Shown piece by piece: positions 48,101-55,325 of a stretch of DNA of 64,000 bases. The DNA lies in NCBI RefSeq assembly GCF_000718985.1, contig NZ_JODL01000003.1, positions 186,001 to 250,000 of the forward strand, written 5' to 3'. The translations under genes and the position numbers were made by a program. Origin of the DNA: Streptomyces megasporus. GTDB taxonomy: Bacteria > Actinomycetota > Actinomycetes > Streptomycetales > Streptomycetaceae. A model generated the notes under the pieces. That model was not told the origin of the DNA. It searched no databases and worked only from the letters and a program-made list of their open reading frames with translations. Numbering within the stretch: the stretch's first letter is position 1; each line of letters starts with the position of its first letter.

Positions 48101-49573
48101 ATGCCGACCAGCAGCGCAGTCAGCCGGGTGAGTCCCAGCAGGAGGTCCGTCGTCGCCGGTGCCGGGATCGCCCTCACGGGCAGTGCGGGCATCCTGGCCG
48201 GGGCAACGGGTGCGTTCGGCACCCAGGAGCGCGCGGCGGACCGGAAGGACCGAGAGGACGGCGGGGCGGGCCACGACGGCCCCCTGGGCCACGGCCCGCT
48301 GCTGCCCGACCCGGACGGGGTGCTCGCCCTGCCCGCGGGCTTCACCTACCGCGTCCTGACCCACTGCGGCGTCACCCGGCTGGAGAGCGGCGAGTACACG
48401 CCCGCCAAGCACGACGGCACCGCGGCCTTCGCCGGGCCCCGGGGCCGGACGCTGTTGGTCAACAACCACGAGCTGAAGGGGCCCCGGAGCGACTGGGAGC
48501 ACCCCGTCCCGCTCGCCGAGGGGCTGGTCTACGACCCGGCCGCCTCGGGCGGCTGCACGGTCGTGGAGGTCTCCAAGGACGGTGAGAGGATCGCCGAGTG
48601 GGTCGGCATCGCCGGCACCTCCACCAACTGCGCGGGCGGGGTGACCCCGTGGGGCACCTGGCTGACCTGCGAGGAGAACTCCGACCGGGCCGGCGAGAAC
48701 GGCATGACCCGGGACCACGGCTACGTCTTCGAGGTCGATCCCCACGACCGGCGGGCCAACCGCGACCCGAGGCCGATCAAGGCGCTGGGCCGCTTCGACC
48801 ACGAGGCCGTCGTGGTGGACCCCGGGCGCGGCCACATGTACCTGACGGAGGACGACTCCGACCCCAACGGCCTGCTGTTCCGCTGGGTGCCGCCGAAGGG
48901 GTTCCGGCACGGGCGGGGGCGGCTGCGCACGCTCGCCGACGACGCCGGCACCCTCCAGGCGTTCCGCTGCTTCGACTCCGGCGGCCGGTTCGTCGACGAC
49001 CTCTCCCGCGCGGTGCGGCCCGGCACGGTCTACGGCGTGGACTGGGTGGACGTCCCCGACCGCGACGCGCGGGAGGTGCCCGTCCGCCGGCAGTTCACCG
49101 GGGACGAGGTCACCCGGGCCCGCAAGCTGGAGGGCATGTGGTGGGCCGACGGGGGCGCGTACGTGGTCGCCTCCTACGCCCGTGACATGGACAGCCCCGG
49201 GCAGCCGCACGACGGCCAGGTGTGGTTCTACGACCCCCGCCACCGCACCCTCACCCTCAAGCTGCGCTTCGGACTGAACGGCGACCCGCAGGCCCCCGGC
49301 GGGTTCGACGGCCCCGACAACATCACGGTCTCGCCGCACGGCGGCGTGATCATCGCCGAGGACGGCGAGGGTCTCCAGCACCTGGTGGGCGCCGACGACC
49401 GCGGCCGGACCTTCCCGATCGCCCGCAACGAGGTGAACATCGGCACCGAGGAGGAGCCGGAGTACGGCGAGTTCACCGGCGTCTGCTTCTCGGCCGACGG
49501 CAGCACGCTGTTCGCCTGCATCCAGGAGCCGGGGATCATGCTCGCCGTCACCGGACCCTGGCGGCGCCACTGA
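48101..49573 (+). CDS. phoX: PhoX-family secreted phosphatase (DUF839)
   Basis: A 490-aa exported protein. The N-terminus SPSRRSVVAGAGIALTGSAGILAG has a twin-arginine signal. The body is the PhoX/DUF839 beta-propeller: LLVNNHELKGPRSDWEHP, STNCAGGVTPWGTWLTCEE, RFDHEAVVVDPGRGHMYLTEDD, GFDGPDNITVSPHGGVIIAEDG and YGEFTGVCFSADGSTLF. PhoX enzymes are Ca/Fe-dependent phosphatases that release phosphate outside the cell, and Tat export is typical. GGGAGAGACG precedes the ATG. A PHO-box-like repeat upstream suggests PhoP control. The symbol rests on family membership only. Confidence 0.88.
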   Translation: MPTSSAVSRVSPSRRSVVAGAGIALTGSAGILAGATGAFGTQERAADRKDREDGGAGHDGPLGHGPLLPDPDGVLALPAGFTYRVLTHCGVTRLESGEYTPAKHDGTAAFAGPRGRTLLVNNHELKGPRSDWEHPVPLAEGLVYDPAASGGCTVVEVSKDGERIAEWVGIAGTSTNCAGGVTPWGTWLTCEENSDRAGENGMTRDHGYVFEVDPHDRRANRDPRPIKALGRFDHEAVVVDPGRGHMYLTEDDSDPNGLLFRWVPPKGFRHGRGRLRTLADDAGTLQAFRCFDSGGRFVDDLSRAVRPGTVYGVDWVDVPDRDAREVPVRRQFTGDEVTRARKLEGMWWADGGAYVVASYARDMDSPGQPHDGQVWFYDPRHRTLTLKLRFGLNGDPQAPGGFDGPDNITVSPHGGVIIAEDGEGLQHLVGADDRGRTFPIARNEVNIGTEEEPEYGEFTGVCFSADGSTLFACIQEPGIMLAVTGPWRRH

Positions 49574-49725
49574 GACGCCGCCGGGCGTCCCCGCACGCGG
49601 GCCGGGGCGTCACACGCCCCAGACGCCACACGCGCCCCAGACGTCACCGCGGTCGGAGCGTCACCGGGACGCGGCCGAGGCGCCGGGCCGGGGCCCTCCC
49701 TCGGCGCGGCGGAGCGAACACGGAG

Positions 49726-49754
49726 CGGGCCCGCGGGGTTTCCCCGCGGGCCCG
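49726..49754. terminator. Terminator between phoX and the small minus-strand gene
   Basis: A perfect 13-bp stem (CGGGCCCGCGGGG / CCCCGCGGGCCCG) with a TTT triloop, between two convergent genes. Confidence 0.8.
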
Positions 49755-49768
49755 TCGTCACACGCGGC

Positions 49769-49960
49769 TCACGCCGCGGTGATCATCCCCTCCTGCTCGG
49801 CCTCCCGCCACAGGACCCGCAGCCTGTCCAGCTCCGCCAGTTCCTTCCGCGTCCACGGACGGTCGCCGTGGGCGCGTACGAAGGCGCGAAGCGCCTCGTT
49901 CGCCTGGGCAGGGGTCTGACGCCGGGGCTGAGTGGTTCCTTGCTCGGGAGTGGTGGACAT
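49769..49960 (-). CDS. Small conserved hypothetical protein, 63 aa
   Basis: A short acidic/basic helical protein. The core QANEALRAFVRAHGDRPWTRKELAELDRLRVLWREAEQEG looks like a helical unit found in small streptomycete proteins. It has no cysteine, signal or membrane segment. The terminator beyond its stop and its codon usage support a real gene; the ribosome site is weak. Function unknown. Confidence 0.65.
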   Translation of the reverse strand: MSTTPEQGTTQPRRQTPAQANEALRAFVRAHGDRPWTRKELAELDRLRVLWREAEQEGMITAA

Positions 49961-50213
49961 GGAACCAGCCTAGGCGCTGGGTATGACAGTGGCAGGTCAC
50001 TTTCCATGCCCTCAACCCGCGTAATTCAAACATAAAGTTTGTCACGGATCGCCAACATTGTGTCTGACCTGCGAACATCCATCCCGGATGCGGTGCGGAG
50101 GGGCGTGGTTCCCGTTCACGGATGCGACCGATATCACGCCGTCAGGACACGGTGACGCGCCGCGGCGCTCCCGTTCCCAGCCGCTCTCGGCCGCTCCCAC
50201 CCGTCCACGGCCC

Positions 50214-51413
50214 CTACAGCGCGGCCGCCCCCGGCTTGACCATGCCGCGGACCGTGCGGGAGTCGATGTAGTCGCCCAGCGCCGTCATCTCCCACTCGCC
50301 CGAGAACTGGCGGATCAGTTTGCACATCAGCACGCCCGTGCGCGGCTCGGAGTCGGTGAGGTCGAAGCGGACCAGCTCCTCGCCGGTGGTGGCGTCCATC
50401 AGTCGGCAGTACGCCTTGGCGACCTCGGTGAACTTCTGCCCGGAGAAGGAGTTCACGGTGAAGACCAGGCCCGTGACCTGGGGAGGCAGCCCACCCAGGT
50501 GGACGGTGATGGTCTCGTCGTCGCCCGAGCCCTCGCCCGTGAGGTTGTCGCCGGAGTGCTGGATCGCCCCGCCCAGGATGGCGAGCTTGCCGAAGTAGCA
50601 GTTGTCGATCTTCTTCCGGTTGGGGTCGTAGGCGATGACCGATGCGTCGAGGTCGATGTTCTTGCCGCGGAAGGCGGGCTCCCAGCCCAGCCCCATCCGT
50701 ACCGAGGTCAGCAGCGGCTTGCCGCCCTTGACCAGGGAGACCGTCTCGTGCTTGCGCAGGCTCACCCGGCCCTTGTCGAGGTTGATCCTCCCGCCCGCGG
50801 GAGCGGGGGCCTGCGCCGGCGCGGCGGGCGGCATCGGGGCGGTGGGAGCCGGTGTGGGAGCCGGTGCGGGGGGCGCGACCGGAGGGGCGACCGGCGTCGG
50901 GGCGGCGGGCGCGGCGGGCTCCTCCACCGTCACCCCGAAGTCCGTCGCGATGCCGGCCAGCCCGTTGGCGTACCCCTGGCCGACCGCCCGCACCTTCCAC
51001 GCATCGCCCCGGCGGTAGATCTCCACGACCACCAGCGCCGTCTCCGGCCCCAGCCGGGGTGGGGTGAAGGTGGCCACCACCGCGCCGCTCACCGCGTCCC
51101 GGACGGTCGCGGTGGGCTCGGTCCCGGCGAAGGTCGCGCCCGGGGCGTCCAGGCTGGCCGTGACCACCACCTTCTGGACGTCCGCGGGCACCGCCGCGGT
51201 GTCCACGGTGATCGTGTCGGCGTCACCGGTGCCGGCGTGGGTCACTCCGGGCCCGGAGGGCTGGTTGTAGAAGACGAAGTCGTCGTCGGAGCGGACCTTG
51301 CCGTCGGAGCCCAGCAGCAGGCCCGACACGTCGAGCCGGACCGGCGCGGTGACGTCCACCGCGACGCGCGCCGTGGAGAGGGGGAGGTTGGAACCGGGGG
51401 TCATCGCAGTCAT
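50214..51413 (-). CDS. Tandem TerD-domain protein
   Basis: A 399-aa protein with two TerD domains. The first covers about residues 1-165 (SDDDFVFYNQPSGPGVTH, TALVVVEIYRRGDAWKVRAVGQGYANGLAGIATDFGV). A Pro/Ala linker of about 45 residues (166-208) follows. The second covers about 209-399 (NIDLDASVIAYDPNRKKIDNCYF, GDNLTGEGSGDDETITVHLGGLP). TerD proteins bind calcium and belong to the tellurite/stress-response group. Most are single-domain proteins of about 190 aa, so this is a fusion. No other ter genes are in the window. A second in-frame ATG three codons in is an alternative start. Confidence 0.9.
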   Translation of the reverse strand: MTAMTPGSNLPLSTARVAVDVTAPVRLDVSGLLLGSDGKVRSDDDFVFYNQPSGPGVTHAGTGDADTITVDTAAVPADVQKVVVTASLDAPGATFAGTEPTATVRDAVSGAVVATFTPPRLGPETALVVVEIYRRGDAWKVRAVGQGYANGLAGIATDFGVTVEEPAAPAAPTPVAPPVAPPAPAPTPAPTAPMPPAAPAQAPAPAGGRINLDKGRVSLRKHETVSLVKGGKPLLTSVRMGLGWEPAFRGKNIDLDASVIAYDPNRKKIDNCYFGKLAILGGAIQHSGDNLTGEGSGDDETITVHLGGLPPQVTGLVFTVNSFSGQKFTEVAKAYCRLMDATTGEELVRFDLTDSEPRTGVLMCKLIRQFSGEWEMTALGDYIDSRTVRGMVKPGAAAL

Positions 51414-51497
51414 GGTCCGATTAACGGACGAAGCGGCTTTGCGGTTCCATTACCTTTGCCTTCCCTGGCGTGTCGCCGGCCCGTCCGGCGGCCCCGT

Positions 51498-51770
51498 TCA
51501 GCGGGGCGGGCGCGAGTGGCCGAACAGCAGGCGGTAGGCGATCAGCAGCACCAGCGAGCCGGCGACGGCGGAGACCCACAGCGCCGGGTCGTAGAAGTCG
51601 CGCTCCACCGGACGGTCCAGCCAGGTCGCCGAGAGCCAACCGCCCACGAAGGCCCCCGCGATGCCGATCAGCGTCGTGCCCACCAGTCCGCCCGGATCCC
51701 GGCCCGGCAGCAGGACCTTGGCGACGACTCCCGTGATCAGCCCCAGGACCAGCCAGCTGACGACGTCCAT
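51498..51770 (-). CDS. GlsB/YeaQ/YmgE-family stress membrane protein
   Basis: A 90-aa protein with three hydrophobic segments and the Gly-rich pattern of the transglycosylase-associated (GlsB/YeaQ) family: VVSWLVLGLITGVVAKVLLPGRDPGGLVGTTLIGIAGAFVGG. These proteins are induced by general stress in many bacteria. The ATG at 51770 follows GGGGAGGGG. A GGGTAT sequence at 51790-51795 (minus strand) looks like a stress-sigma -10, but the matching -35 is poor. It lies upstream of, and on the same strand as, the TerD gene. Confidence 0.88.
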   Translation of the reverse strand: MDVVSWLVLGLITGVVAKVLLPGRDPGGLVGTTLIGIAGAFVGGWLSATWLDRPVERDFYDPALWVSAVAGSLVLLIAYRLLFGHSRPPR

Positions 51771-52270
51771 GGTGGACCCCTCCCCGTCGATACCCCTCGA
51801 TGATCGTTCGGGGACCATCATGCCCTTCCGCACGGACGTTCAGGCCCGGCCGGGTGGCCGGGGCATCGGGGAGGGAGCCGCCCGGCGGACTCCGGGCCGT
51901 CCGGAGCGTGGTCGCACGTCGGCGGCGGCTCGCGCGTCGGGGTGGGCAGGACGGCGCGGGGGCGGACATCGACGCATCGATGGGTGAATGGTGTTCACAT
52001 ACGAGACCGCATCGGGCGGTTGACCAGAACCGGGTCGGAAGGTCGTGTGCCGCGTCTTCCCAGGTCGACCGGAGCGGGGGACGCTCGACGGGGTTCAGCG
52101 ACGGTGTTCAACGGAGCGCATCCGCACCACCATCGTGAACCCGGACCCCGGCGACCGAGGCGCCTGCCGCCGCTTCGGCGTCTGCTCTACGCTTCGCCCG
52201 ACCTTCTCGCATCCGAATCCACCCTTCGAACCCTTCGAAACCTTCGAACCCTTCGATCAAGGAGCTGCCG
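51771..52270. other. 500-nt divergent spacer
   Basis: No convincing gene. Contains the promoter region of the GlsB-type gene and, at its right end, a 9-bp tandem repeat (52221-52256) and the ribosome site of the next gene. Confidence 0.55.
52221..52256 (+). repeat. Four tandem copies of a 9-bp unit
   Basis: ACCCTTCGA repeated four times head to tail (third copy AACCTTCGA), 14 nt before the ATG at 52271. Copy junctions create TTCGAA palindromes. It would lie in the 5' leader or core promoter of the next gene. Confidence 0.9.
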
Positions 52271-53482
52271 ATGCGTGCCTCCGCCTTCGTCTACCCCTGG
52301 GACGTCGTGGGCGACCCGGACGCCGCCCGCCGGATCGCCGACCTCGGCGTCCACCGGGTCACCCTCGCCTCCGCCTACCACTCCACCCGGGCGCTCACCC
52401 CCCGCCACCCGCGCCACCGGATCGTCACGGCCCGGCACTCCGCCGTCTACCACCCGGTGGACCCGGCCCGTTGGGAGGGCCGGGAGCTGCGCCCGTACGC
52501 GCAGGACTGGGTCGCGGGCGACGACCCGTTCGGCGAGGCCGCCGCCGCGCTCGCCGACGCCGGGCTGGAGGTCCACTCCTGGGTGATCCTCGCCCACAAC
52601 ACCCGGCTCGGCACCGAGCACCCCCACACCTCGGTGCGCAACGCCTACGGCGACCGCTACCCCTGGGCGCCCTGCATCGCCCGGGAGGAGGTGCGCGCCT
52701 ACGCCGCCGATCTGGCGGCCGAGTCCGCCGTGCGTCCCGGCGCGCGCGGTGTGGAGCTGGAGTCCTGCGGCTGGTACGGCCTGGCCCATCTGCACGCCCA
52801 CGACAAGATCGGCGGGGTGCCGCTGGGCGGCGCCGGCCACTACCTGATGTCGCTGTGCTTCTGTTCGACCTGCGAGGCGGGCTACGCCTCGCTCGGCGCC
52901 GATCCCGAGCGGCTGCGGCGCGCCGTCGCCAAAGCCCTGGCGCCGCTGTGGGCCGGAGAGCGCGCGGACGTCGCCGGAGGGCGCGAGGAGGAGTGGGAGA
53001 CGGTCGTCGAACTGCTGGGAGCGGAGGCCGCGGCAGTGGTGGCGAGCTGGCGCGACCGGGCAGCGAGCGCTTTCCGAAACGAGGTCGTCACGGCCGTGCG
53101 GAAGGCCGCCGAGGCCCGATCGACGGCGGACTTCCGGGTGCTGCTGCACGCCGATCCCGCCCCCCACCGCTGCGGCGCCAACGTCGGGGTGGACCCCGCC
53201 GAGGCGCTCGACCTGGCCGACGGCGTGGTGCTGCCGTGCACCGGGGGAGACGCCGAACGGGCCGCGGTGCTCGCGCCGTTCCTCCCGCACCGGACCCCCT
53301 CCACCGTCCTCGCCGCCAACCTGACGGTGGTGCGGGGGATGGGCGGGCACCCGGAGAGGCTGGCCGAGGACGCCGCGCACGCGCGGGAGGCGGGCGCCGA
53401 CGAACTGCGCCTCTACCACGTCGGGTTGGCCTCCACGGCGGAGCTGGAGGCGGTCCGCGACGCCCTCTCCCGGCTCGGCTGA
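52271..53482 (+). CDS. Unrecognised 403-aa protein, probable TIM-barrel glycosidase-like fold
   Basis: A soluble protein without signal peptide. Regular beta/alpha alternation is visible: FVYPWDVVGDPDAARRIADLGVHRVTLASAYHS, then EAAAALADAGLEVHSWVILAHNTR, then GVELESCGWYGLAHLHAHDK, then ELRLYHVG at the end. The segment LMSLCFCSTCEAGY holds a CFCxxC motif seen in some putative glycoside hydrolases of TIM-barrel type. No family is recognised with confidence. AAGGAG is 6 nt before the ATG. It lies just upstream of the GntR-controlled sugar locus, same strand, 183 nt from the cre-like site region end; co-function is possible but unproven. Confidence 0.75.
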   Translation: MRASAFVYPWDVVGDPDAARRIADLGVHRVTLASAYHSTRALTPRHPRHRIVTARHSAVYHPVDPARWEGRELRPYAQDWVAGDDPFGEAAAALADAGLEVHSWVILAHNTRLGTEHPHTSVRNAYGDRYPWAPCIAREEVRAYAADLAAESAVRPGARGVELESCGWYGLAHLHAHDKIGGVPLGGAGHYLMSLCFCSTCEAGYASLGADPERLRRAVAKALAPLWAGERADVAGGREEEWETVVELLGAEAAAVVASWRDRAASAFRNEVVTAVRKAAEARSTADFRVLLHADPAPHRCGANVGVDPAEALDLADGVVLPCTGGDAERAAVLAPFLPHRTPSTVLAANLTVVRGMGGHPERLAEDAAHAREAGADELRLYHVGLASTAELEAVRDALSRLG

Positions 53483-53543
53483 CCCGGCGCGAGGACGGCG
53501 GGGGCGGCTCCGCGTGACCGCGGGCCCGTCGTTCGTCGCACTC

Positions 53544-53557
53544 GGTAAGCGCTTTCA
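53544..53557 (+). promoter_or_regulatory. LacI-family (cre-like) operator candidate
   Basis: GGTAAGCGCTTTCA differs by one base from TGTAAGCGCTTTCA, a typical LacI/CcpA-type site with central CG. It lies 30 nt upstream of the -35 of the gntR promoter. No LacI-family gene is in the window. Confidence 0.45.
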
Positions 53558-53587
53558 GGGCGGTCCCCGAAAGTTCTGTCACAACCG

Positions 53588-53616
53588 TTGACGGGGCCCG
53601 GGGGCCGCCCTACTTT
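53588..53616 (+). promoter_or_regulatory. Consensus housekeeping promoter of the sugar-acid locus
   Basis: TTGACG (-35) and TACTTT (-10) are separated by exactly 17 nt. Transcription would start near 53623, upstream of the operator at 53644-53669 and about 93 nt before the GntR start codon. This is the clearest promoter in the window. Confidence 0.75.
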
Positions 53617-53643
53617 CGTCCCACCGCGCGTCGTACGTCATAC

Positions 53644-53669
53644 GTCATATACGAGACGCCGTATATGAC
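53644..53669 (+). promoter_or_regulatory. Probable GntR operator
   Basis: GTCATATAC and GTATATGAC form a perfect 9-bp inverted repeat with an 8-nt spacer, about 20 nt after the predicted transcription start. Two more partial copies of TACGTCATA precede it and CGGTGCCGTATG follows. A bound dimer would block elongation or initiation, giving autoregulation. Confidence 0.7.
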
Positions 53670-53715
53670 GCGGTGCCGTATGCCGCAAGCCAGAGCCGAC
53701 CTGAGAGCCGCTTGC

Positions 53716-54387
53716 ATGAGAGCCCCCCTGACCGGTGTCGCACCGGTACCCGTCCCCTCCAGGACGCAGTACGTCATGGAGCACCTGACCCACGCCATCC
53801 TCACCGGCCGACTCCCGCCGGGGCAGCCACTGGTGGAGACGGAGCTGGCCGCGCGGTTCGGCGTGTCCAAGACCCCGGTCCGCGAGGCGCTGAAGACCCT
53901 CGCGGGTCGCGGGCTGGTCGTGATGAGCGAGTACAAGGGCGCCACCGTGCGCGCCGTTGACGCCGCCATGGCCCGCTCGGTCTACGAGGTGCGGTTGCTG
54001 CTGGAGCCGGAGGCGCTGCGCCGCACCATCGCCGGGAAGGCGGACCTGTCCGGGGCCCGGGCCGCGCTGGAGCGGGCCGACGCCGCCGCCGACCGGGCCG
54101 ACCGGTCGCTGGCGAACCGGGACTTCCACCGCGCCCTCTACCTGCCCTGCGACAACCCGCTGTTGGCGCGGATGCTCGACGACCTGCGCGACCAGGCGGC
54201 CCTGGTCTCCACCGTCGCCTGGGAGGCCGTGCCCTCCTGGGAGCGCGAGGCCGCGGAGCACCGGGAGATCCTCGCCCGGGCCCTGGACGGCGACGCCGAC
54301 GGTGCGGCACGCCTGCTGCACGACCACATCGAGGGATTCGTCCGCCGGGCGTTCCCGGCCGAAGAGAACGAGGAAGGTCAGGCATGA
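53716..54387 (+). CDS. GntR-family (FCD-type) regulator
   Basis: A 223-aa regulator. The winged helix-turn-helix is in residues 12-75 (TQYVMEHLTHAILTGRLPPGQPLVETELAARFGVSKTPVREALKTLAGRGLV). The FCD ligand domain follows, with VYEVRLLLEPEALRRTIAG, NRDFHRALYLPCDNPLL and AEHREILARALDGDADGAARLLHDHI, whose Asp/His residues usually bind a metal and an organic acid. The ATG at 53716 is chosen because the upstream ATG at 53665 lies inside the operator repeat and near the transcription start. The stop overlaps the next gene by ATGA. Its likely effector is a sugar acid or derived keto acid. Confidence 0.9.
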   Translation: MRAPLTGVAPVPVPSRTQYVMEHLTHAILTGRLPPGQPLVETELAARFGVSKTPVREALKTLAGRGLVVMSEYKGATVRAVDAAMARSVYEVRLLLEPEALRRTIAGKADLSGARAALERADAAADRADRSLANRDFHRALYLPCDNPLLARMLDDLRDQAALVSTVAWEAVPSWEREAAEHREILARALDGDADGAARLLHDHIEGFVRRAFPAEENEEGQA

Positions 54388-55325
54388 CGGACTTCTCACC
54401 CCTGCGAGCGGCTCTCGCCGACGTCGTGGCCATCCCCGTCACACCGTTCGACGAGCGGGGCCGCCTGGACGCGGACACCTACCGGGCCCTGCTCCGCCGG
54501 CTGTTGGACGCCGGGGTCCGCGCCGTCACCCCCAACGGCAACACCAGCGAGTTCTACTCCCTCACGCCCGAGGAGCGGCGGTTGGAGGTGGAACTGACCG
54601 TGGCCGAGGTCGCGGAGGCCGCGGGGAACACCGCCTCCGGCGACGACCGGCCGGCCGAGATCGTCGTCGGCATCGGCCACGACCCGGCCACCGCGATCGC
54701 CGCCGCCGAGCACGCCCGCGACGCCGGGGCGCGGATGGTGATGATCCACCAGCCCGTCAACCCCTACATGTCACAAGGCGGTTGGGTGGACTACCACCGC
54801 ACCGTCGCCGAGGCGGTCCCCGACCTGGGCGTCGTGCCCTACCTGCGCAACCCCCTCATCGACGGCGCCTCCCTCGCCCGGCTCGGCGAGGAGTGCCCCA
54901 ACGTCATCGGCGTCAAGTACGCCGTCCCGGACGCCGCGCGCTTCGCGGCCTTCGCCCGCGACGCCGGACTGGACCGCTTCGTGTGGGTGGCCGGGCTGGC
55001 CGAGCTGTACGCCCCCTCCTACTTCGCCTGCGGCGCCACCGGCTTCACCTCCGGCCTGGTCAACGTCGCGCCGGAGGTGTCCGTCGAGATGCTCCGCGCC
55101 CTGCGCGAGGGGGACTACACCACCGCGATGAAGGTGTGGGAGCGGATCCGCGCCTTCGAGGAGATGCGGGCCGAGCGGCAGTCGGCCGACAACGTCTCCG
55201 TCGTCAAGGAGGCCCTGGCCGCCCTGGGCCTGTGCCGCCGGGACGTCCGCCCGCCGAGCAGGACGCTGCCCGCCGAGCGGCGCGAGCGGATCGCCGAGAT
55301 CGTCCGCGCCTGGGGGCCGGCATGA
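54384..55325 (+). CDS. DHDPS-superfamily keto-acid dehydratase/aldolase
   Basis: A 313-aa TIM-barrel of the DapA superfamily. The Schiff-base lysine is K178 (NVIGVKYAV) and the catalytic tyrosine Y153 (VVPYLRNPL). The loop normally reading GTTGE is NGNTSEFYSLTPEER (51-65), closer to keto-deoxy-sugar-acid dehydratases than to DapA. With the sugar-acid dehydratase directly downstream it probably converts a 2-keto-3-deoxy sugar acid, by dehydration (towards alpha-ketoglutarate semialdehyde) or aldol cleavage. True DapA function is unlikely since dapA is present at 42.7 kb. It overlaps the regulator and the dehydratase gene by ATGA each. Confidence 0.85.
   Translation: MTDFSPLRAALADVVAIPVTPFDERGRLDADTYRALLRRLLDAGVRAVTPNGNTSEFYSLTPEERRLEVELTVAEVAEAAGNTASGDDRPAEIVVGIGHDPATAIAAAEHARDAGARMVMIHQPVNPYMSQGGWVDYHRTVAEAVPDLGVVPYLRNPLIDGASLARLGEECPNVIGVKYAVPDAARFAAFARDAGLDRFVWVAGLAELYAPSYFACGATGFTSGLVNVAPEVSVEMLRALREGDYTTAMKVWERIRAFEEMRAERQSADNVSVVKEALAALGLCRRDVRPPSRTLPAERRERIAEIVRAWGPA

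Noticed and set aside
51790..51795. GGGTAT as a stress-sigma-factor promoter for the GlsB-type gene.
   Set aside because: The -10-like part fits, but no GTTT-like element is found 14-16 nt upstream, so it is mentioned only within the gene entry.
53665..53715. Start of the GntR regulator at the ATG at 53665.
   Set aside because: This ATG lies inside a perfect operator repeat and has no ribosome site; the ATG at 53716 begins closer to the helix-turn-helix and leaves the operator non-coding.
54384..55325. Annotation as dapA (lysine biosynthesis).
   Set aside because: The substrate loop differs from GTTGE, the gene is in a sugar-acid operon, and a complete dapA exists at 42.7 kb.
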